Assembly (NCBI GenBank): GCA_028703215.1
Contig: JAQVNH010000057.1
Coordinates: forward strand, 1 to 6,810
Source of the DNA: Eubacteriales bacterium
Lineage (GTDB): Bacteria > Bacillota > Clostridia > Acetivibrionales > STF1-152
Direction: 5' to 3'
DNA: 6,810 nt
Positions 1-4,657 of the stretch are shown piece after piece; the stretch's first letter is position 1, and every line of letters starts with the position of its first letter. The notes below the pieces were generated by a model, which saw only the letters and a list, made by a program, of their open reading frames with translations, was not told where the DNA came from and did not search any database. The position numbers and the translations under genes were made by a program.

Positions 1-1005
1 TATGACCCGCAATCGTACCTCGATGTTAATTCCTCCGTGGAAGCCGCGGAAGAGGTCTTGCGTCTCGAAAGCGATACTGCGAACAGACCGCTTTGGAACA
101 GAACCATACAGGAAAAATATTCGCCGGGGTCGACATATAAGCCGATTGTCGGTATAGCAGCGCTGGAGGAAGGCGTCATAAAAGCAGATACTCTTATTTA
201 CGATAAAGGAGTTGAGGAAATCGGCGGCAAGAAGTTTTATTGCCTTGAATACATATCGGGATTCGGCGCTCACGGGAGGCTGAGTCTTGTAAAGGCGCTG
301 ACGACTTCCTGCAATATTTACTTCCATGTTGTGGGGACAAGAACTACTATTGATTTAATAGACAAATGGGCAAAATTATTCGGACTCGGTGAAAAAACAG
401 GAATCGAGCTTCCGTTTGAAAACAGCGGGATCCGCGCCAACAAGCAATATAAGCTGGAGACTACCGGAGAGCAATGGTGGATAGCTGATACGGCACAGGC
501 CTCTATAGGACAGCTATATAACGAATTCACACCCTTGCAGCTTGCAAATTATGTAGCGACTATCGCTAATGGCGGGAAAAGGTACACTCCCCATATTATA
601 AAAAAAGTCATAGCTTTCGATGGGACTTTGATAAGTGAGACGAAAAAAGAATATGAGCAGCTTCCCGTGAGTGAAGAAACCCTTCGCACGATCAGGGAAG
701 GGATGAGATCTGTCGCGAACTCCGTTGATGGAACTGCTGTCGAAGTGTTTGCGGATTTTCCGATCGATGTCGCGGGTAAGACGGGAACGGCAGAAACAGG
801 GCAGGAGGCTACAAGCTCATCGAATGCTTTGTTTGTATGCTATGCGCCGGCAGACGATCCTCAGATCGCAGTTGCGGTAGTAATAGAGCACGGAGTCTGG
901 GGTTCTTATGCAGCTCCGGTGGCCAAGGATTTTCTGGCGGCTTATTTCAACATTCGAGGAGAAAGCGGCGCACAAATCCCCGGCGCGAGTGAATTCATCC
1001 CGTGA
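1..1005 (+). CDS. mrdA: Penicillin-binding protein 2 (class B transpeptidase), C-terminal part
   Basis: This is the transpeptidase domain of a class B penicillin-binding protein, which cross-links peptidoglycan stem peptides on the outer face of the membrane; the PBP2 type works with RodA in elongation. The frame is open to the left edge, so the N-terminal membrane anchor and dimerisation domain lie outside, and 334 residues remain. All three active-site motifs are present in order, numbered from the first visible codon: S44-T-Y-K47 (nucleophilic Ser44) in SPGSTYKP, S103-C-N105, and K260-T-G262 in AGKTGTAE. The conserved AQASIGQ segment lies between the second and third motifs. The protein stops soon after the domain (VWGSYAAPVAKDF then about 25 residues), without PASTA repeats, which favours PBP2/MrdA over SpoVD or PBP2x types. 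A GTG at base 37 is internal to the domain and is not the start. The neighbour metF converges on it and I see no clear intrinsic terminator. The class B family is near certain; the MrdA assignment is likely. Confidence 0.9.
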   Translation, partial: YDPQSYLDVNSSVEAAEEVLRLESDTANRPLWNRTIQEKYSPGSTYKPIVGIAALEEGVIKADTLIYDKGVEEIGGKKFYCLEYISGFGAHGRLSLVKALTTSCNIYFHVVGTRTTIDLIDKWAKLFGLGEKTGIELPFENSGIRANKQYKLETTGEQWWIADTAQASIGQLYNEFTPLQLANYVATIANGGKRYTPHIIKKVIAFDGTLISETKKEYEQLPVSEETLRTIREGMRSVANSVDGTAVEVFADFPIDVAGKTGTAETGQEATSSSNALFVCYAPADDPQIAVAVVIEHGVWGSYAAPVAKDFLAAYFNIRGESGAQIPGASEFIP

Positions 1006-1048
1006 AGAAGATTTCTTTCAATATATACCGATATGCAGGTCCCTATAT

Positions 1049-1129
1049 AAGGAGGATAACTTGAATATCTACCTTATTCCCGCCTGTTCTAAAATGAGTT
1101 TTGTGGAAACCGGACGCACCATTGTGTAA
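1049..1129 (+). other. Strong Shine-Dalgarno with a short TTG frame, possible gene remnant or leader
   Basis: A near-perfect ribosome-binding sequence, AAGGAGG at 1049-1055, sits 5 bases before a TTG at 1061. From it a frame of 22 codons runs to TAA at 1127-1129 (LNIYLIPAC at its start). The frame lies 55 bases after the PBP stop and overlaps the last 61 bases of metF on the other strand. The peptide matches nothing I recognise. It could be the remains of the next gene of a cell-shape operon, cut when metF came to lie here, a tiny real gene, or chance. The Shine-Dalgarno is seen directly; translation is a guess. Confidence 0.22.
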
Positions 1130-1944
1130 ATATGCAGACCGGGCGCTCCGCCTTCAAGCAGATCGCGTATCTGTCTGGCGGCATAGTCGATGCCGGCTTT
1201 TTTCATTTCTTCCGGCTCACTTCCGTATTTGTCCATCATAAGAACAAGATCCGCCGGTATCGAACAGCCGCTCTTTGCTGATATGGTTTTGATCTGATCA
1301 GCTTTGAAAACGGGCATAATGCCGGGAACTATAGGACATGCAACGCCTATTCCGGCTGCTTTTTCAATAAATTCAAAATAGCGTCTGTTGTCAAAAAATA
1401 ACTGCGTTATTAAAAAATCCACGCCCCTGTCATACTTATATTTCAAATTAAGGAGATCCTGCTTTAAGCTCTTGCATTCCACGTGCCCCTCTATGTAAGC
1501 CGCTGCCGCTGTTGAAAAAATGCCGCTTTTTTTATGTTTCTTAATGTGATCTATAAGATCGCTTGCATAACTAAAATCTCTTTTGCCGTCAGGGAGCCGT
1601 TTTTCTCCGACCGGGAGATCTCCGCGGAGAGCGAGGATGTTTTCCAGATTGTTCTTGCTCATATTTGAAAGTATGGCGTCTATCTCATCCTTTGTATGTC
1701 CGATACAAGTCAGGTGAGTAAGGCTTTCAATGCCAAGCGTATTTTTTATCCTGGAGGAGATTTCTACAGTCCTCTTATTTCCGTTTCCTCCGGCTCCGTA
1801 AGTGACGCTCATGAAATCGGGGCGAAGCTTGGCAAATTTATCAAGAGCTTTGAATATATCATCTAAGGGCGAATCCGCTTTTGGCGGGAATACTTCAAAT
1901 GACAGGACGGGCTTTTTGGAATTGAATAAATCGATAATTTTCAT
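1069..1944 (-). CDS. metF: 5,10-methylenetetrahydrofolate reductase
   Basis: This cytosolic flavoprotein reduces 5,10-methylenetetrahydrofolate to 5-methyltetrahydrofolate with FAD, supplying methyl groups for methionine synthesis or, in acetogens, the methyl branch of the Wood-Ljungdahl pathway. The 291-residue length fits a bacterial single-domain TIM-barrel MetF. Family motifs in order: SFEVFPPK with Glu17, SVTYGAGG (46-53), ALRGDLP with Asp109, ITQLFFD (179-185), PGIMP (207-211) and a C-terminal LHIYTMVRP. Glu17, Thr48 and Asp109 correspond to E. coli Glu28, Thr59 and Asp120 at a constant offset of 11, so the catalytic and flavin-contacting residues are intact. The ATG is preceded by GGAGG with a 5-base gap. 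The gene is alone on its strand, diverges from nfnAB and converges on the PBP gene. No metV-type zinc protein or other acetogenesis gene is visible, so the choice between methionine and acetogenic roles stays open. Reductant (NADH is usual in bacteria) cannot be read from the sequence. Confidence 0.95.
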   Translation of the reverse strand: MKIIDLFNSKKPVLSFEVFPPKADSPLDDIFKALDKFAKLRPDFMSVTYGAGGNGNKRTVEISSRIKNTLGIESLTHLTCIGHTKDEIDAILSNMSKNNLENILALRGDLPVGEKRLPDGKRDFSYASDLIDHIKKHKKSGIFSTAAAAYIEGHVECKSLKQDLLNLKYKYDRGVDFLITQLFFDNRRYFEFIEKAAGIGVACPIVPGIMPVFKADQIKTISAKSGCSIPADLVLMMDKYGSEPEEMKKAGIDYAARQIRDLLEGGAPGLHIYTMVRPVSTKLILEQAGIR

Positions 1945-1948
1945 TATT

Positions 1949-1954
1949 CCCTCC
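1949..1954 (-). promoter_or_regulatory. metF ribosome-binding site
   Basis: On the minus strand GGAGGG lies immediately upstream of AATA-ATG. This strong Shine-Dalgarno fixes the metF start at 1944 and matches the conserved N-terminus, where SFEVFPPK begins at residue 15. Confidence 0.8.
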
Positions 1955-1996
1955 GGAAAAGTAACTGCTTTCTAGGTGCCAATAAGGCTATAAACC

Positions 1997-2025
1997 ATTG
2001 TACTATAAAACTGTTTATTTGTGAA
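1997..2025 (-). promoter_or_regulatory. Predicted sigma-A promoter for metF
   Basis: Read on the minus strand, TTCACA (2020-2025) and TACAAT (1997-2002) are separated by exactly 17 bases, each one mismatch from the vegetative consensus TTGACA/TATAAT. Transcription would start near 1990, leaving a leader of only about 45 bases before the ATG. That is too short for a SAM riboswitch, so if metF responds to methionine it is probably through a protein regulator. An overlapping TATAGT (on the minus strand just upstream of the chosen -10) is an alternative -10. Confidence 0.6.
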
Positions 2026-2095
2026 AAATAATAATATGATTTTGGTAAAAATATGTGCCCTTACGAGATTATCGGATCAGGATGGCATATCTTTC

Positions 2096-2124
2096 TTGAT
2101 AATTTTGTGATACATGTATAAAAT
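2096..2124 (+). promoter_or_regulatory. Predicted sigma-A promoter for nfnAB
   Basis: TTGATA (2096-2101) and TAAAAT (2119-2124) are separated by 17 bases and each differs from consensus at one position. The predicted start of transcription is near 2131, giving a leader of about 35 bases before the nfnA ATG at 2166. A 10-base palindrome, ATACATGTAT (2110-2119), fills the downstream half of the spacer and touches the -10, a position where a repressor would block polymerase. Confidence 0.62.
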
Positions 2125-2165
2125 GTTAATATTAGTCCGGACAAGATTTTGATAAGAGGTGTGAT

Positions 2166-3011
2166 ATGTATAAGATAATGAAAAAAAGAGTGCTTAATCC
2201 AACGGTCAAATTGATGGAGATATATGCTCCGCTGATAGCTGCAAAAGCGCAGCCCGGTCAATTTATTATTCTCAGGGTCGATGAAGAGGGAGAAAGGATA
2301 CCTCTGACGATCGCGGATTACGATAAGGAAAGCGGGAACGTAACGATTATTTTTCAGGAAGTGGGAAAAACCACAAAGCAGCTTGGCATGCTTAATGAAG
2401 GAGATAGCCTGAAGGATTTTGTCGGTCCGCTCGGGGTGGCGTCGCATTTTGAAAACGTAAAAACAGCTGCTGTGATCGGCGGTGGACTTGGAACGGCAAT
2501 TGCTTATCCTCAGGCAAAAAAACTGCATGGCATGGGGGTCAGGGTCGATACCGTATTGGGTTTCAGAAATAAAGACCTCATAATCATGCAGGACGAGCTT
2601 GCCGCAGTGAGCGAACGGCTTTTTGTTTCAACCGACGACGGATCCAACGGGAACAAGGGATTTGTCACAGATGTATTGAAAAAACTGTTGGAAGAGGGCA
2701 GTAAATATGATGTCGTTATAGCCATCGGCCCGCTGATAATGATGAAATTTGTTTCAAAACTTACAAAGGAATATAACATTAAGACAATCGTAAGCATGAA
2801 CTCCATAATGATAGATGGTACTGGAATGTGCGGAGGCTGCCGCCTGACAGTAGGCGGAGAAACAAAATTTGCATGTGTCGACGGCCCGGATTTTGACGGT
2901 CATCTTGTCGATTTTGACGAAGCGATGAGAAGGCAGCAGATGTATTGCGACGAAGAAAAGAAATGCGACAACATATCGGGATGCAGGCTGGAGGCGATGA
3001 AAAATGGCTGA
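2166..3011 (+). CDS. nfnA: Electron-bifurcating transhydrogenase small subunit NfnA (FAD, [2Fe-2S], NADH side)
   Basis: NfnA is the small subunit of NADH-dependent reduced ferredoxin:NADP+ oxidoreductase, a soluble complex that couples NADH and reduced ferredoxin oxidation to reduction of two NADP+. The 281 residues show a ferredoxin-reductase fold: the FAD motif ERIPLT (43-48), VGPLG (86-90), an NAD-binding VIGGGLGTA (103-111), and a C-terminal [2Fe-2S] site. In that site Asp217 occupies the place of the first cysteine of the CGxGxC seen in the dihydroorotate dehydrogenase subunit PyrK, followed by Cys222, Cys225 and Cys237. An Asp plus three Cys ligand set is known for Nfn small subunits, so this separates it from PyrK. 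The signature DFDEAMRRQQMY follows. The chosen ATG has AGAGG six bases upstream. The next gene overlaps by 8 bases, giving translational coupling. The tail after residue 260 carries three extra cysteines (261, 267, 273), which I cannot explain. The close relatives SudB and HydG-like subunits share the fold; the partner gene supports NfnA. Confidence 0.92.
   Translation: MYKIMKKRVLNPTVKLMEIYAPLIAAKAQPGQFIILRVDEEGERIPLTIADYDKESGNVTIIFQEVGKTTKQLGMLNEGDSLKDFVGPLGVASHFENVKTAAVIGGGLGTAIAYPQAKKLHGMGVRVDTVLGFRNKDLIIMQDELAAVSERLFVSTDDGSNGNKGFVTDVLKKLLEEGSKYDVVIAIGPLIMMKFVSKLTKEYNIKTIVSMNSIMIDGTGMCGGCRLTVGGETKFACVDGPDFDGHLVDFDEAMRRQQMYCDEEKKCDNISGCRLEAMKNG
2990..2994 (+). promoter_or_regulatory. nfnB ribosome-binding site inside nfnA
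   Basis: GGAGG lies within the end of nfnA, nine bases before the ATG at 3004. It favours this start over a second in-frame ATG at 3013, which would be 18 bases away. Start and stop overlap in ATGGCTGA, so the two subunits are probably translated in a coupled fashion in similar amounts. Confidence 0.75.
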
Positions 3012-4398
3012 CATGTCGCCGAAAAAAATAAAAATGCCCGAGCAGGATCCGAATGTAAGAAACAGGAACTTTGAAGAAGTCGCGCTTGGGTATACTGAGG
3101 AAATGGCGCTCAAAGAAGCGCAAAGGTGTCTGCAATGCAAAACTAAGCCTTGTATATCAGGCTGCCCTGTTAATGTAGCCATACCGGAATTCATAAAGCT
3201 CATATCTGAAAGAAAATTTGAAGAGGCATATAAAAAAATAAGGGAAACCAACAGCCTTCCCGCAATTTGCGGAAGGGTGTGCCCGCAGGAAACTCAATGC
3301 GAGATGCATTGCGTCAGGGGAAAAAAGGGCGAACCGGTTGCCATAGGAAGATTGGAAAGATTTGTATCCGACTGGTTTATTCAAAACAGACAGCAGAGTG
3401 AGGAGAAAACTGAAAAAGCCGGCCGCAAGGTGGCAGTTATAGGTTCCGGGCCTGCAGGACTTACGTGTGCGGGCGATCTGGTAAAACTTGGCTACGATGT
3501 GACCGTTTTCGAAGCGCTTCATGAACCCGGGGGAGTCCTTATGTATGGGATACCTGAGTTCAGACTTCCGAAAGCGCTTGTCAAAAAGGAAATTGATGCA
3601 TTAAAAAATGCAGGCGTTGAGATAATCACGAATATGGTAATAGGCAAAATACTGACCCTCGGTGATTTGAAAGCACAAGGCTATGAGGCGGTTTTCATAG
3701 GGTCGGGGGCAGGGCTTCCGGCGTTCATGAATATCCCCGGTGAAAATCTTAACGGAGTATATTCCGCAAACGAGTTCCTGACGAGGATCAATTTGATGAA
3801 GGCATATAAATTTCCGGAAAGCGGCACCCCGGTCAAGGTCGGTAAAAATGTTGCGGTCGTAGGCGGCGGCAATGTCGCCATGGATTCGGCAAGATGCGCA
3901 AAAAGGCTCGGCGCGGAGAATGTATATATCGTCTACAGAAGGTCGGAAAATGAATTGCCGGCCAGAGCGGAGGAAGTGCATCACGCAAAAGAGGAAGGGA
4001 TTATTTTTAAGCTCCTGACAAATCCGACCAAAATACTGGGTAATGAAAAAGGGTGGGTCACAGGGATGGAATGTATACGCATGGAGCTTGGCGAACCGGA
4101 CAGTTCAGGCAGAAGAAGACCAATCCAGGTAAGCGGGAGCGAGTTCGCCATCGATGTGCAAACTGTCATAATGGCAATAGGGACAAGCCCGAATCCGCTG
4201 ATAAGATCCACCACTCCCGGCTTAAACACACAGAAATGGGGAGGGATAATCGCGGATGATAGAACCGGAGAGACCAGCATCGAAGGGGTATATGCGGGAG
4301 GCGACGCGGTGACCGGAGCTGCAACGGTTATTCTGGCTATGGGAGCCGGCAAAAAGGCGGCTGCTGCAATTGATAAATATTTGTCCGGGGAAAAATGA
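3004..4398 (+). CDS. nfnB: Electron-bifurcating transhydrogenase large subunit NfnB (GltD-like, FAD, two [4Fe-4S], NADPH side)
   Basis: NfnB carries the bifurcating FAD and the NADP(H) site of the NfnAB complex and is often annotated as NADPH-dependent glutamate synthase small chain (GltD/GltA). The 464 residues match the family length. An N-terminal iron-sulfur domain has Cys42, 45, 50, 54 and Cys89, 93, 99, 103. By analogy with dihydropyrimidine dehydrogenase, Cys42/45/50/103 should hold one [4Fe-4S] cluster and Cys54/93/99 plus Glu118 (in GRLERF) the other, in line with the glutamate ligand known in Nfn. The FAD Rossmann motif VAVIGSGPAGLTCAG spans 143-157, the NADPH motif VAVVGGGNVAMDSAR 283-297, then YRRSENELPAR, and the second FAD contact VYAGGD with ILAMGAGKKAA near the C-terminus. 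The partner NfnA directly upstream, and the absence of a glutamate synthase large subunit here, support Nfn over GltD. It is the last gene before the terminator at 4514-4550. Confidence 0.93.
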   Translation: MADMSPKKIKMPEQDPNVRNRNFEEVALGYTEEMALKEAQRCLQCKTKPCISGCPVNVAIPEFIKLISERKFEEAYKKIRETNSLPAICGRVCPQETQCEMHCVRGKKGEPVAIGRLERFVSDWFIQNRQQSEEKTEKAGRKVAVIGSGPAGLTCAGDLVKLGYDVTVFEALHEPGGVLMYGIPEFRLPKALVKKEIDALKNAGVEIITNMVIGKILTLGDLKAQGYEAVFIGSGAGLPAFMNIPGENLNGVYSANEFLTRINLMKAYKFPESGTPVKVGKNVAVVGGGNVAMDSARCAKRLGAENVYIVYRRSENELPARAEEVHHAKEEGIIFKLLTNPTKILGNEKGWVTGMECIRMELGEPDSSGRRRPIQVSGSEFAIDVQTVIMAIGTSPNPLIRSTTPGLNTQKWGGIIADDRTGETSIEGVYAGGDAVTGAATVILAMGAGKKAAAAIDKYLSGEK

Positions 4399-4513
4399 GA
4401 GCGAATGGATATAATATTAAAAAGTGCAATTAAATGATCACTAAACATTCATTATTAATAAATCAGTAACAATGAATAAAAATACAAAATACAATATATT
4501 TTAATATTATCGC
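4399..4513 (+). other. AT-rich 3' untranslated stretch after nfnB
   Basis: About 115 bases of very AT-rich sequence separate the nfnB stop from the terminator hairpin. No reading frame with a Shine-Dalgarno is visible on either strand. It contains a 10-base palindrome, TTATTAATAA (4452-4461), and an ATTCATT/AATGAAT inverted repeat (4447-4453, 4471-4477), both weak given the base composition. The most likely reading is a long 3' end of the nfnAB transcript. Confidence 0.5.
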
Positions 4514-4550
4514 ACCGTATCAGCTTTGTAGGAGTGATACGGTTTTTTTT
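4514..4550 (+). terminator. Intrinsic terminator of the nfnAB operon
   Basis: A perfect 9-base-pair stem, ACCGTATCA (4514-4522) and TGATACGGT (4535-4543), encloses a 12-base loop and is followed by a run of eight T (4543-4550, its first T being the last base of the stem). There is no A run on the upstream side, so it acts on the plus strand only. It separates nfnAB from gdhA, whose promoter begins 37 bases further on. Confidence 0.93.
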
Positions 4551-4586
4551 GTATAAAATAATTTTTTTAAAATATGCAATTTTTAT

Positions 4587-4614
4587 TTGCAATTCCTGCA
4601 AAAACTTGTATAAT
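4587..4614 (+). promoter_or_regulatory. Predicted sigma-A promoter for gdhA
   Basis: A perfect -10 TATAAT (4609-4614) lies 16 bases after TTGCAA (4587-4592), which matches four of six positions of TTGACA. Transcription should begin near 4621, giving a leader of about 37 bases. TGCAATT occurs twice (4575-4581 and 4588-4594), the second copy overlapping the -35. An inverted repeat ATGTCA/TGACAT (4613-4618, 4632-4637) brackets the expected start of transcription. Either could be a regulator site; neither matches a box I can name with confidence. Confidence 0.7.
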
Positions 4615-4646
4615 GTCAATAATATAGCAAATGACATACATAATAC

Positions 4647-4651
4647 GGAGG
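4647..4651 (+). promoter_or_regulatory. gdhA ribosome-binding site that decides the GTG start
   Basis: GGAGG followed by six bases and GTG (4658) is a standard start. The longer frame from ATG 4631 has no Shine-Dalgarno and would begin only about ten bases after the predicted start of transcription. The GTG start also puts the catalytic residues at the same numbers as in the Clostridium symbiosum enzyme. Confidence 0.85.
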
Positions 4652-4657
4652 AACAAA

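Noticed and set aside
1003..1020. Hairpin-like sequence just after the PBP stop (TGAAGAA and TTCTTTCA)
   Set aside because: The stem is short, AT-rich and bulged, with no T run after it, so it cannot be supported as a terminator.
1945..1996. SAM (S-box) or T-box riboswitch in the metF leader
   Set aside because: The predicted leader is about 45 bases and shows none of the paired helices or a terminator needed for either element.
2061..2528. Open frame of 155 codons on the minus strand across the metF-nfnA gap and into nfnA
   Set aside because: It is antisense to the conserved start of nfnA, crosses the nfn promoter and resembles no protein family; it is a shadow of real coding sequence.
4053..4259. 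Open frame of 68 codons on the plus strand within nfnB
   Set aside because: It lies wholly inside the conserved NADPH/FAD region of nfnB in another frame and has no family resemblance.
3004..4398. Annotation as the small subunit of glutamate synthase
   Set aside because: No large glutamate synthase subunit is present, and the gene overlaps nfnA, whose Asp/Cys cluster site marks the Nfn complex.
4447..4477. ATTCATT/AATGAAT inverted repeat with a 17-base loop
   Set aside because: Seven AT-rich pairs with a long loop and no T run make a poor terminator, and such repeats are expected by chance here.
4410..4550. Possible small RNA from a TATAAT at 4410-4415 to the terminator at 4550
   Set aside because: No acceptable -35 sits 16-18 bases upstream and no extended -10 is present; the hexamer is likely by chance in AT-rich DNA, and the hairpin is explained as the nfnAB terminator.
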